This document shows, piece after piece, positions 51,800 to 59,672 of a stretch of DNA of 64,000 nt. Source of the DNA: a virus. Location: IMG/VR virus record IMGVR_UViG_3300047564_002169, positions 1-64,000 of that record. One strand, written 5' to 3'. The notes below the pieces were generated by a model. It saw nothing but the letters and a program-made list of their open reading frames with translations, was not told the DNA's origin and did no database searches. The position numbers and the translations under genes were made by a program. Numbering within the stretch: the stretch's first letter is position 1; each line of letters opens with the position of its first letter.

Positions 51800-52093
51800 A
51801 TGCAACAACTTGAGATTAAATTTTTCTTTCCACTAACAGAACAAATTCCACTTGATTTGGATTTTAGTCCCTGTTATGAGTATGAAGCGAATAAACGAGC
51901 AGAAATTATTTCGCGTTCTACTCTGAGTGTCAATGGCGGCGGTATCGTGAACACGATGGCATTCACCGACTTACATCAATCATTTAGTATTAACATCGAC
52001 CAAACACCATTAACAGTCGTTTCTAAAAATAAACCCAACATCTTTAGAAGATATCTCTACAAGATTCTGGGCGTAACCTGGAAAGTTAAATGA
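51800..52093 (+). CDS. small conserved protein between gp47 and gp46
   Basis: 97 aa from ATG 51800 (a TTG at 51785 is less likely). It begins QLEIKFFFPLTEQIPLDLDF (extract: KFFFPLTEQIPLDLDF) and ends with basic residues RRYLYKILGVTWKVK. Mostly beta in the first half with a basic C-terminal helix. Stop overlaps the gp46 start (ATGA, 52090-52093), so it is translated with the nuclease complex. No function known to me. Confidence 0.6.
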   Translation: MQQLEIKFFFPLTEQIPLDLDFSPCYEYEANKRAEIISRSTLSVNGGGIVNTMAFTDLHQSFSINIDQTPLTVVSKNKPNIFRRYLYKILGVTWKVK

Positions 52094-53802
52094 TAAACTT
52101 TAAGTCTGTCAGCTGGTCTAATTTTCTTTCAACTGGTAATGTACCGAACAAGATACTGTTGAATAAGTCTCCAACCACTCTTATTATTGGTAAGAACGGT
52201 GAAGGGAAAAGCACAATCTTAGATGCGTTGTGTTTTTCGCTATTTGGAAAACCATTCCGCAATATCAACAAGGGGCAGCTGGTAAATTCTATCAACGGTA
52301 AAAAGTGTCTTGTTGAAGTTGAGTTTGGTGTTAATGGTAAAGAATATAAGATCGTTCGCGGCATTAAACCAAACATCTTTGAAATTTGGGTTGATGGTGT
52401 GATGATCAATCAGGACGCTGCTGTTAAAGATTATCAAAAGGTTCTTGAGCAACAAATCCTTAAACTGAATTATAAGACATTCACTCAAGTGGTTATCTTA
52501 GGGTCTGCATCATTTGTTCCATTTATGCAGCTACCGTCAACTCAACGCAGAGAAGTCATTGAAGACATTCTTGATATTCGTATCTTCTCTACGATGAATC
52601 AGTTATTAAAAGAAAAACACCAAGACACCAGAAATCAAATTCAAAAAATCGAAGCGGAACTTGCCACTGCAAAATCTAAAGTTGATGCGCAACAAACGCT
52701 CATCAAAACTATTAGCGACGCGAAGACTGAGACGATCAAAAATATACAAACAAAGATTGAATCCAACTCTTCTCAGATATTCAACACAACCCAAGAAATC
52801 GCAGCGATTATTTCACACATCAATAATCTTAAAGAGAGTATCGCGAACAAGGAACGGCTTGTTGAAGATATCGATAAGGCAAAGTCAATAAGAGCGAAAT
52901 TAAATCAGAAAATAGAAACGTGTGAACATAACGCAGAATTCTTCACACAGAATGATGTATGTCCACAATGTAGCCAAGATATTCCGGAAGATTACAAGTC
53001 TAAAATTATCTATGACTTACAATCTAAAATTGAAGAAAGCGATAAAAAAATTGGTGACCTTGAAACAGTTTTAGACGGGCTTCAGCATAAATTAAAAGAT
53101 ATTAATATTATCGTGGATCAAATCACTGATAAGAATATTGAACTGTCTACTAAAAACTCCACAGTAACATTATTGAATGCGCAAATCGAAGAACTAAAAC
53201 AAGAGATTGAAGATCATAAAGCTAATACTGCTGATGTGGACACAGAAAAGAAAAAACTGAAAGAACTAGCCAATGATGCACTAGAAAAGATAAAACAGAA
53301 AACTAATCTTCAAGAAACTCGCAACATCCAAGAAGTTGCATCAGCGTTGCTGAAAGACACTGGCATCAAGACTGCTATTATTCGCGAATATCTGCCAGTG
53401 ATGAACAAGCTGATCAACAAGTATTTAAATTCTATGGATGCTTATGTTCAGTTTGAATTAGACGAAGCGTTCAATGAGACTGTTAAATCTCGCCATCGTG
53501 ATGAATTCACATACGCTAGTTTCTCAGAAGGCGAAAAGCAAAAAATAGATTTAGCGATTCTATTCACGTGGAGGCAGATCGCTAAAATGAAAAATAGTGT
53601 TAATACCAATCTTCTGTTGATGGATGAGATATTTGACTCTAGTTTGGACGCGCAAGGCACTGATCATCTGATGAACTTGTTATCTCAAATAACCAATGAC
53701 ACCAATGTTTTTATAATCTCGCATAAAGGAGATCAGCTGTTTGATAAATTCAGGTCAGTTATACGGTTCGAAAAGGTGAATGAATTTTCAGTCATGAAAT
53801 GA
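52090..53802 (+). CDS. 46: gp46 recombination ATPase (Rad50/SbcC-like)
   Basis: 570 aa (T4 gp46 is 560 aa). Walker A GKNGEGKS (34-41), a long coiled coil interrupted by a zinc hook CPQC (291-294), the ABC signature FSEGEKQ (478-484), Walker B LLLMDE (508-513), D-loop SSLD and a late H-loop (ISHKG). All Rad50-family elements are present in order, so the protein should be functional. The ATG overlaps the upstream stop. The coiled coil on both sides of the hook is about 120 residues, short relative to bacterial SbcC, as in T4. Confidence 0.96.
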   Translation: MINFKSVSWSNFLSTGNVPNKILLNKSPTTLIIGKNGEGKSTILDALCFSLFGKPFRNINKGQLVNSINGKKCLVEVEFGVNGKEYKIVRGIKPNIFEIWVDGVMINQDAAVKDYQKVLEQQILKLNYKTFTQVVILGSASFVPFMQLPSTQRREVIEDILDIRIFSTMNQLLKEKHQDTRNQIQKIEAELATAKSKVDAQQTLIKTISDAKTETIKNIQTKIESNSSQIFNTTQEIAAIISHINNLKESIANKERLVEDIDKAKSIRAKLNQKIETCEHNAEFFTQNDVCPQCSQDIPEDYKSKIIYDLQSKIEESDKKIGDLETVLDGLQHKLKDINIIVDQITDKNIELSTKNSTVTLLNAQIEELKQEIEDHKANTADVDTEKKKLKELANDALEKIKQKTNLQETRNIQEVASALLKDTGIKTAIIREYLPVMNKLINKYLNSMDAYVQFELDEAFNETVKSRHRDEFTYASFSEGEKQKIDLAILFTWRQIAKMKNSVNTNLLLMDEIFDSSLDAQGTDHLMNLLSQITNDTNVFIISHKGDQLFDKFRSVIRFEKVNEFSVMK

Positions 53803-53846
53803 TGTGCGCCTAGTCACGTAAGTTGTTGATTTTACAAGTAAAAAAT

Positions 53847-53875
53847 AAACCCTACTAAATGTAGGGTTTTTGCAT
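53847..53875 (+). terminator. rho-independent terminator after gp46
   Basis: AAACCCTAC (53847-53855) pairs with GTAGGGTTT (53861-53869) around a 5-nt loop, followed by TTTTT. Ends the gp47-gp46 transcript before the next promoter. Confidence 0.88.
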
Positions 53876-53882
53876 TTAATGC

Positions 53883-53911
53883 TTGCCTTTTATTCAGATT
53901 TGGGGCATAAT
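53883..53911 (+). promoter_or_regulatory. sigma-70-type early promoter of the vWA gene
   Basis: TTGCCT (53883-53888), 17-bp spacer, CATAAT (53906-53911), 26 bp before ATG 53937. Shares TTGCCTTTTATT with the promoter of the CobS-like ATPase gene. Confidence 0.75.
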
Positions 53912-53936
53912 TACGTTATTGATTATGGAGAATGTG

Positions 53937-56054
53937 ATGGAAATAAAAGCAACTGACTTATCTGCTCGACTTCTGGCGAATGAAAATCTTTCAATCGTGC
54001 GCGCTCGTGCACGCACTGCATCCTTTGACATTAAGAGTCGTGTTCTGACTCTGCCGATTTGGAAAGAGATGACGCCTGAAGTTGAAGATATGCTTGTCGG
54101 GCATGAAGTTGGTCATGCTCTTTACACGACTGAAGATTACATCAAACCTATCGAAGAAAATCATAAACTTATGAGTTATATGAACGTCATTGAAGACGTT
54201 CGAATCGAAAAATTAATCAAACGTAAATACCCTGGTCTGCGCAAGCGTATGAACGAGGGTTATAAACAATTAAATGACCGCGACTTTTTTGGTGTAAAAA
54301 CTATTCAGGACTTTGACGATCTTCTTCTCATTGACAAGATTAATCTTTATTTCAAAGTAGGATTTGACTGTGGCGTTAAATTCACGTCAGAAGAAAAGGT
54401 GTTTGTCACTCGCGCAGAGCAATGCGAAACTATTGATGACGTTATCTCGCTGGCGAAAGATGTCTATGAGTTCTCCAAACAGAAAGCAGAAGAGCGTGAG
54501 CAGCGCATGGGCGACCAGGGTTTAGAAGAAACTGATGAAGAAGATGAAGTGTATGATGTAGTTTCAACACACGATGACGAAGAATGGGATTTAGATGATA
54601 TTGGAGATAATTCTACAGACGGCTCAAGTAATTCAAAACAAGGCTCTGATCCTTCTGAAGAAAATTTGGAATCTAAAACTGATCGTGCGTTCAAAATCAA
54701 ACTTGATGCATTGGCTGATGAAAACACTAAGTACAATTATTGGAAATTTCATCATTCTTCTTTTGACGAAACTGTCATTGATTACAAAAGAATACTTAAT
54801 GAGACCAAATCACCAGCAGAATGGGCTGATATCAGCCCATTCGATGCGCCGCGGGTTATATCAAAAGAGTTTGATCAATTCAAAGTTGAAACTGCTCGTA
54901 CCGTGAATTATCTCGTTAAAGAATTCGAGATGAAAAAATCTGCTCAACTCTACAAACGTTCACAGATTTCTAAAGTTGGTTCTATTGATATGCGTAAAGT
55001 TTATGCATATAAACTTAAAGATGATTTATTTAAGCGTGTTACTGCATTGCCCCAAGGTAAAAATCATGGTATGGTCATGCTCGTTGATTGGTCTGGTTCT
55101 ATGGACAACGTTCTTATTGATACTATCAAACAGGTCATCAATTTGGCACAATTCTGTAATCGCGTTCAGATTCCATATCGCGTGTATGCTTTTACTAGTG
55201 GATATTTTGATCGCGCGAGATCTCGCAAAGATTACAATGAACTATACACTCGACACGAAGCGGCGAGAAAAAAAGTCGGAAACTGGCTCAATGTCAGCGC
55301 GACTCAATTTCGTCTATTGGAATTGTTCTCCAGTAAAATGACCAATAGCGAGTTTAATGCTATGTCTGCTCGTCTTGTGCATCATCGTTTCACTCACAAT
55401 AAAGGCTATGCCACACACGGAACTCCATTGAATGAGGCTCTCGCTTTCGTATATGAAAACCTTGGAGATTTCATCAAGACCAACAATATTGAAAAAACTA
55501 CATTCATCACTCTGACTGACGGTGCAGGTGCGCAGCTGCAAGGCGTTAATACTCGTCCACCGCTTTCTCCCACGGCTTATGAAGGTGATGGTCAGCACTT
55601 TAAGTATATTAAACAAAAACATTTTATTAAAGAGGAAACAACACAAAAAACATACGAATTGAATAATTATTCGACTAATCAAACTGATGTTATTTTGCGT
55701 ATGATTAAAGATCGTTACAAAGTTTCTGTTGTAGGATTCCACATATGCAGCAACAACAAACGCGATTTGAAAAATGTGATCGAAGCTAACATTCCAAATT
55801 ACACCGGAGATATCCTCGGACTTATCGAAAATTGGAAAATGCAATTTCGCAAAAACAGTTTTGTGTCTATTAAGAACACTGCTCGTGATGAGTTGTTTAT
55901 TATTCCCCAGTCCTCTACAAAAATTGAAGAAGGAGAACTTGAGGTCACAACCGACGCGACTGTAAAAACAATCGCGAAAAACTTTAGTAAATATCTAAAT
56001 GTGAAAAAGACTAGCAGAGTACTTCTGAATCGATTCGTGGCACTTGTGGCATAA
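53937..56054 (+). CDS. metalloprotease-like / vWA-domain protein (CobT-like)
   Basis: 705 aa from ATG 53937, with SD GGAG at 53927-53930; ATG 53925 lies too near the promoter. Three parts are visible. Residues 1-180: HEVGH zinc-protease motif (56-60) followed by an NVIEDVRIEK segment in which Glu86 is a candidate third ligand, as in gluzincin-like putative metallopeptidases. Residues about 195-250: acidic, low-complexity linker (EETDEEDE, DDEEWDLDD). Residues about 375-680: von Willebrand A domain with a MIDAS DWSGSM (384-389), HGTPLNEAL and LTDGAG. This arrangement parallels CobT and other vWA partners of MoxR-class AAA+ proteins, and the next gene is such an ATPase. Likely a substrate-engaging partner in a protein-remodelling or activating complex; substrate unknown. 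Not evidence for cobalamin synthesis. Confidence 0.8.
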   Translation: MEIKATDLSARLLANENLSIVRARARTASFDIKSRVLTLPIWKEMTPEVEDMLVGHEVGHALYTTEDYIKPIEENHKLMSYMNVIEDVRIEKLIKRKYPGLRKRMNEGYKQLNDRDFFGVKTIQDFDDLLLIDKINLYFKVGFDCGVKFTSEEKVFVTRAEQCETIDDVISLAKDVYEFSKQKAEEREQRMGDQGLEETDEEDEVYDVVSTHDDEEWDLDDIGDNSTDGSSNSKQGSDPSEENLESKTDRAFKIKLDALADENTKYNYWKFHHSSFDETVIDYKRILNETKSPAEWADISPFDAPRVISKEFDQFKVETARTVNYLVKEFEMKKSAQLYKRSQISKVGSIDMRKVYAYKLKDDLFKRVTALPQGKNHGMVMLVDWSGSMDNVLIDTIKQVINLAQFCNRVQIPYRVYAFTSGYFDRARSRKDYNELYTRHEAARKKVGNWLNVSATQFRLLELFSSKMTNSEFNAMSARLVHHRFTHNKGYATHGTPLNEALAFVYENLGDFIKTNNIEKTTFITLTDGAGAQLQGVNTRPPLSPTAYEGDGQHFKYIKQKHFIKEETTQKTYELNNYSTNQTDVILRMIKDRYKVSVVGFHICSNNKRDLKNVIEANIPNYTGDILGLIENWKMQFRKNSFVSIKNTARDELFIIPQSSTKIEEGELEVTTDATVKTIAKNFSKYLNVKKTSRVLLNRFVALVA

Positions 56055-56088
56055 CCACCACATCTTTCTAAATTGCTGCAAAAAATGC

Positions 56089-56117
56089 TTGCCTTTTATT
56101 GCATTTTAATGTATAAT
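56089..56117 (+). promoter_or_regulatory. sigma-70-type early promoter of the CobS-like gene
   Basis: TTGCCT (56089-56094), 17-bp spacer, perfect TATAAT (56112-56117). The leader continues GATTATGGAGATTTGTG, nearly the same as the vWA gene leader GATTATGGAGAATGTG, so both partners have matching promoters and ribosome-binding sites. Confidence 0.85.
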
Positions 56118-56150
56118 ATTATTATTGAAACTTGATTATGGAGATTTGTG

Positions 56151-57314
56151 ATGGCAAAAATTGATACACAGTTCCGCGAGAAATTTGAACAAAAATTGTT
56201 CGAGATGTATCCTGACGTTCAGACTAAATGCGTCGTGAGTCGCCCTCAACTTGTAGAAGTTATGGAGCGTTTAAATACTGATAAATTTCCTTTGTGGCTT
56301 ATGAAAGAAAAAGTTGGTCGCGGATTATATGCAGTCAGCAATGCGGTGTCTGTTGATACCCGCGCTACAGTGAAAGATAAACCTGTGAAACAAGAATCGT
56401 TCGTGGTGGATTACACCGACACTAAATCACTCATTCCCGTTAAAGACGCGAGTTTTGTACCTTTTGGTAATTATAATGACTTGGAAAATATCATTAAATC
56501 TGGTATTTTCTATCCAGCGTATATCTCTGGTCCAACTGGTAATGGTAAATCGACGATGGTCGAGCAAATTTGCGCGAAACATAAACGTCCTTTGATTCGA
56601 GTAAATTTGAACATGATGACGGATGAAGAACAACTCATCGGTTCTAAAACTCTTATTGACGGTAATGTGCAAATTGTTGAAGGTCCAGTGCTCATCGCCA
56701 TGCGAACTGGAACGACGATGCTACTTGACGAAATTGATGCGGGAGCAGCAAACACCCTTCTCTGTTTGCAGCCGATTCTTGAGGGTAAGCCATACTACTT
56801 CAAACTCAAAAACGAGATGATTGTTCCTGCGCCTGGGTTCAATGTGATTGCTACAGCAAACACTAAAGGTAAGGGATCAGACGATGGTCGTTACATCGGC
56901 ACTAATGTGTTGAACGAAGCATTCCTGGAGCGTTTTGCTGTCACGTTTGAACAGGATTATCCTGCTGCAAAGGTAGAGATTAAGATTATCAAGAATTTGA
57001 TGCAAACTTATCAGTGCGTTGATGATGAGTTTGCAGAAACTCTCGTCAAATGGGCTGAAGCAATTCGTCGCACTTTTGCTGATGGTGGCGTAGACGAAAC
57101 AATCACAACTCGTCGTATGATTCACATCGTTAGAGCATTTGCCATCTTTAAGAACCGCTCAAAGGCTGTAGAGCTTTGCTGCAATCGATTCGATGCCGCG
57201 ACTAAGTCTGCTTTCATTGATTTATATGATAAGGTGGCGACCCCACAACCAGAAGTTGTGTCCGATGATATACTAACGGTAAATCCTGCCGGGAACCAAG
57301 AAATTCCGTTTTAA
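56151..57314 (+). CDS. cobS: MoxR/CobS-like AAA+ ATPase
   Basis: 387 aa from ATG 56151 (GGAG at 56140-56143); a GTG one codon upstream is less likely. Residues 1-65: an N-terminal module ending FPLWLMKEKVGRGLYAV that recurs in the next gene. Residues about 110-340: AAA+ core with Walker A GPTGNGKST (127-135), Walker B TMLLDEID (189-196), a GSKTLIDG insertion-type segment, NVIATANTKGKG (sensor 1), and ALERFAV-type FLERFAVTF. This matches the CobS/MoxR branch common in aquatic T4-like phages, where it is usually labelled cobS. Here the neighbour is a vWA/HEXXH protein, so a MoxR-vWA chaperone pair is a better reading than cobaltochelatase. Confidence 0.85.
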   Translation: MAKIDTQFREKFEQKLFEMYPDVQTKCVVSRPQLVEVMERLNTDKFPLWLMKEKVGRGLYAVSNAVSVDTRATVKDKPVKQESFVVDYTDTKSLIPVKDASFVPFGNYNDLENIIKSGIFYPAYISGPTGNGKSTMVEQICAKHKRPLIRVNLNMMTDEEQLIGSKTLIDGNVQIVEGPVLIAMRTGTTMLLDEIDAGAANTLLCLQPILEGKPYYFKLKNEMIVPAPGFNVIATANTKGKGSDDGRYIGTNVLNEAFLERFAVTFEQDYPAAKVEIKIIKNLMQTYQCVDDEFAETLVKWAEAIRRTFADGGVDETITTRRMIHIVRAFAIFKNRSKAVELCCNRFDAATKSAFIDLYDKVATPQPEVVSDDILTVNPAGNQEIPF

Positions 57315-57373
57315 CCGGAGAAACTAGGTGGAGAAACTGCTCCATACGCCTCGTAAAAAGTTGCAAAAAAGTG

Positions 57374-57402
57374 TTGTCTTTAATTTGTAATTAAGGTATA
57401 AT
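57374..57402 (+). promoter_or_regulatory. sigma-70-type early promoter
   Basis: TTGTCT (57374-57379), 17-bp spacer, TATAAT (57397-57402), 44 bp before ATG 57447. Its spacer (TTAATTTGTAATTAAGG) is almost the same as that of the promoter at 63596, so the whole 29-bp element is conserved. Confidence 0.85.
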
Positions 57403-57446
57403 ATACCTGTGGTACTTGTGAAACTTCTTGAAAAAGGAAATATACT

Positions 57447-57932
57447 ATGTTGAAATTTACAAATCTGTCCTTGGCACAAAAACGTTTCGTGGTTGCCGTG
57501 ATTGAATCTAACCCGCACTACAAAAAAGATCCTCAGATCACTCTGAAAGAATGTGCTGCCATTTATAACGCTCTCCGCGATCAACGAACTGGTTCGAAAC
57601 ACGAGAAAATCGGTTACCCTAACTGGCTGTTCAATAAAAATAAAGTTGAACGGGGTGTGTATCAACTACCTATTCCAACACCTCAACAACTTTCTGAATA
57701 TCAACAAGAACTTAGCGGCAAGATGTCGCCCGTCGCTAAGGCTAAAGCTAAGGTTGCGAAAGTTCAGAAAGCTAAACCTGTTATGGTTAAGAACACTACC
57801 GTAGATAGTGCAGAGAAAGAAGAACAGTTGGAAGCATCTCGTTTACAACAGATTGTAGATGAGTCGGTTGAATACGACGCCGATATTGAAGACTTCAATC
57901 AGATTCTTAAAGATAATGGTATTGAAATTTAA
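57447..57932 (+). CDS. stand-alone protein sharing the CobS-like N-terminal module
   Basis: 161 aa. Residues about 5-75 (RFVVAVIESNPHY, LKECAAIYNALRD, YPNWLFNKNKVERGVYQLP) align with residues 10-62 of the ATPase upstream (FPLWLMKEKVGRGLYAV): the (F/Y)P-x-WL...K-V-x-RG-x-Y pattern is common to both. Residues 90-115 are Lys/Ala-rich (KAKAKVAKVQKAK), a likely flexible or nucleic-acid-contacting stretch, and the C-terminus is acidic. A winged-helix-like or DNA-binding fold is possible for the shared part. It may compete with, regulate or target the ATPase. The family is unknown to me. Confidence 0.65.
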   Translation: MLKFTNLSLAQKRFVVAVIESNPHYKKDPQITLKECAAIYNALRDQRTGSKHEKIGYPNWLFNKNKVERGVYQLPIPTPQQLSEYQQELSGKMSPVAKAKAKVAKVQKAKPVMVKNTTVDSAEKEEQLEASRLQQIVDESVEYDADIEDFNQILKDNGIEI

Positions 57933-57950
57933 TGCACAACTATCATCCGT

Positions 57951-57988
57951 CGCTGGAAGGTACGCCATCGCCTTCCAGCGATTCTTTT
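57951..57988 (+). terminator. rho-independent terminator
   Basis: CGCTGGAAGG (57951-57960) pairs with CCTTCCAGCG (57971-57980) around a 10-nt loop, then ATTCTTTT. Ends the 57447 transcript. Confidence 0.82.
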
Positions 57989-58022
57989 CATTCGATGGCA
58001 TTACATAATGGAGATATCATTT

Positions 58023-58283
58023 ATGTCGAAACAAGCAAAACTACTCAATTACCTAAACACTGGTGCTGAAGTGACTGCTCGTCAGATCTCTGGATCTTTT
58101 GGTTTGAAAAACCCTCATGGCGCAATCTATGAACTGCGCAATCAAGGTCACTGCATTTACAGCAACAAGGCTAAACTAGCTAACGGTACTGAAACTACTA
58201 AGTACCGTATTGGTCGCCCAACCAAGCGTATGGTCGCCATCGCCAATGCTGTTGCTGGCTCTCAGCTATTCACTCGTAGCTAA
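58023..58283 (+). CDS. small winged-helix-like DNA-binding protein
   Basis: 86 aa from ATG 58023, with GGAGAT at 58010-58015; ATG 58008 would place the start before the ribosome-binding site. The fold is a probable winged helix: QAKLLNYLNTGAEVTARQISGSFG (helix 1 and 2), NPHGAIYELRNQGHCIYS (recognition helix), then a wing KAKLANGTETTKYRI. The C-terminal helix is basic. Similar short phage proteins with an AVTARQI-(x)-GLxNP-(x)-IxxLRxxGxxIxxN pattern are common and often presumed regulators. Location among early genes suits a transcriptional or replication regulator, though nothing demonstrates it. Confidence 0.65.
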   Translation: MSKQAKLLNYLNTGAEVTARQISGSFGLKNPHGAIYELRNQGHCIYSNKAKLANGTETTKYRIGRPTKRMVAIANAVAGSQLFTRS

Positions 58284-58289
58284 TCAGCC

Positions 58290-58314
58290 AATGGGTACTC
58301 TTTGAGTATCCATT
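58290..58314 (+). other. hairpin without T-run
   Basis: AATGGGTACTC (58290-58300) pairs with GAGTATCCATT (58304-58314) with one G-U pair and a 3-nt loop. It follows the 58023 gene and precedes the SD of the next; no T-run follows, so it may protect mRNA rather than terminate. Confidence 0.5.
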
Positions 58315-58336
58315 AACGGTTTCGTTAGGAGATAAC

Positions 58337-58717
58337 ATGAATACTACCGATAGAAAAAAACAAATTGATGAAATTATAGCCAGTCAGAAAGTTGACTGGT
58401 CAGCCGGTCACAATGCTACGACTGGCGGTAGAAAGTTTGATGGTGGCAAACTACAGTATGGTCTACTTCCACCACTTGCCTTGGCAGAAACCGTAAAGGT
58501 GCTGACTTTCGGCGCAGAGAAATATGAACCCGATAACTGGAAGTTCGTACCAGATTCCAAACGCAGATACTTTGATGCGCTGCAACGACATTTGTGGGCA
58601 TGGAAACAGGGTGAAGTATTGGACTCAGAATCCGGAGTTCATCACCTAGCTCACGCAATGTGTTGTTTAATGTTCCTCTATGAACATGATGTGAAATACT
58701 CTAAAGATGAAAAATGA
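58337..58717 (+). CDS. dATP/dGTP diphosphohydrolase-like protein (DUF5664)
   Basis: 126 aa. Residues 30-115 match the DUF5664 family also described as dATP/dGTP diphosphohydrolase N-terminal type: GRKFDGGKLQYGLLPPLALAETVKVLTFGAEKYEPDNWKFV (extracts: FDGGKLQYGLLPP and VLTFGAEKYEPDNW), RYFDALQRHLWAWKQGE, and ESGVHHLAHAMCCLMFLYE. The conserved His, Glu and Asp residues line a MazG-like helical bundle that would bind nucleoside triphosphates with metal. It may adjust nucleotide pools during phage replication, but base specificity cannot be read from sequence. SD AGGAGATAAC before ATG 58337. Confidence 0.65.
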   Translation: MNTTDRKKQIDEIIASQKVDWSAGHNATTGGRKFDGGKLQYGLLPPLALAETVKVLTFGAEKYEPDNWKFVPDSKRRYFDALQRHLWAWKQGEVLDSESGVHHLAHAMCCLMFLYEHDVKYSKDEK

Positions 58718-58728
58718 TTAAAATGTTT

Positions 58729-58757
58729 TTGACGTTTAGCCGTTTTTAGCGTATAAT
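58729..58757 (+). promoter_or_regulatory. sigma-70-type early promoter of gp45
   Basis: TTGACG (58729-58734), 17-bp spacer, perfect TATAAT (58752-58757), 42 bp before the gp45 ATG. The strongest -35 match in the window, starting the clamp/clamp-loader/regA transcript. Confidence 0.88.
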
Positions 58758-58799
58758 GTATTATACATAGTGATGTAGTTTAAATTGACAGGAGAAATA

Positions 58800-59459
58800 A
58801 TGAAACTTAGTAAAGAAACCTTGGCATTGTTTAAGAATTTTGCGAGTATTAACCAGAATCTTCTTTTGAAAAATGGTAATAAACTTGCCACTATTTCTTC
58901 ACAAAAGAACGTGATGGCAGACGCGACCGTCGCCGAAACATTCCCAGATTTTGCAATCTATGACTTGAATGAATTTCTTGGCGCCATGTCGTTGTTTGAT
59001 GACCCCGATCTGGGTTTTCAAGAAAAGTTTGTGTCTATCAGTCAGGGTAGTATGAAGATTAAATTCTTTGCAGCTGACGCTTCTGTTCTCGTCGCTCCAC
59101 AGAAAGCGATCACATTCCCTGAAGCAGAAATCAACTTTAGTTTGTCTGCTGCGAATCTGAATATGATTAATAAGACTGCTTCTGTTCTTCGAGCAGCAGA
59201 TGTGTCAATCGTTGGTGATGGGTCTACCGTCACTGCAGTTGTAGGCGACAAGAAGAATGCTAGTGGAAACTCTTTCAGTGAACCAGTTGGCACCACTGAC
59301 AAGACATTTAAAGTTAATCTGAAAGTAGAAAATTTGAAGATGTTGCCTGGAGATTACGCGGTATCAATCTCAAGCAAGAAAATCTCTCGTTTCAAGTCCC
59401 CAAACAGCGATCTAGTTTATTATGTAGCGGTTGAAGCTGATTCCTCATTCGAGTTCTAA
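58800..59459 (+). CDS. 45: sliding clamp gp45
   Basis: 219 aa (T4 gp45 is 228 aa). Start ATG 58800 follows GGAGAA. Family elements: LSKETLALFKNFASINQNLLLKNGNKLATISSQKNVMADATV at the start (extract: SINQNLLLKNGN and SQKNVMADA), FAIYDLNEFLGAMSLF, FVSISQGSMKIKFFAADASVL, and a C-terminal GDYAVSISSKKISRFKS with LVYYVAVEADSSFEF. gp45 trimers tether gp43 polymerase to DNA and also activate late transcription via gp55. Its own strong promoter leads directly to clamp-loader genes. Confidence 0.95.
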   Translation: MKLSKETLALFKNFASINQNLLLKNGNKLATISSQKNVMADATVAETFPDFAIYDLNEFLGAMSLFDDPDLGFQEKFVSISQGSMKIKFFAADASVLVAPQKAITFPEAEINFSLSAANLNMINKTASVLRAADVSIVGDGSTVTAVVGDKKNASGNSFSEPVGTTDKTFKVNLKVENLKMLPGDYAVSISSKKISRFKSPNSDLVYYVAVEADSSFEF

Positions 59460-59460
59460 T

Positions 59461-59652
59461 ATGGAAGACCCATTTAAAAAAATGGTTGAGGATTTGTGTT
59501 CCGTTCAACCAATGGATTCTAATATTATGAAGAATCTATATCAAGCAGGTGAAACTAAAGAGGAATTGGAGAAACAGGGATATAAACCTGTTTCTCGTAT
59601 TGGTTTGTTGTGGATTAAAGACGAATCCCTTCCTGATCCACCTGCGCCTTAA
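59461..59652 (+). CDS. small protein between gp45 and gp44
   Basis: 63 aa, starting one base after the gp45 stop (ATG 59461). Acidic-to-neutral, with FKKMVEDLCSVQPMD and ETKEELEKQGYKPVSRIGLLWIKDE. A short helix followed by a strand, no motif. T4 has RpbA next to gene 45 but this is not similar by eye. Tight spacing suggests it works with the clamp or its loader; function unknown. Confidence 0.55.
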   Translation: MEDPFKKMVEDLCSVQPMDSNIMKNLYQAGETKEELEKQGYKPVSRIGLLWIKDESLPDPPAP

Positions 59653-59672
59653 CTTGTGAATGGAGTTTTATT

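Noticed and set aside
56151-57314. Cobalamin biosynthesis (true CobS)
   Set aside because: No other cobalamin gene in the window and the partner has HEXXH plus vWA; the label is by family convention only.
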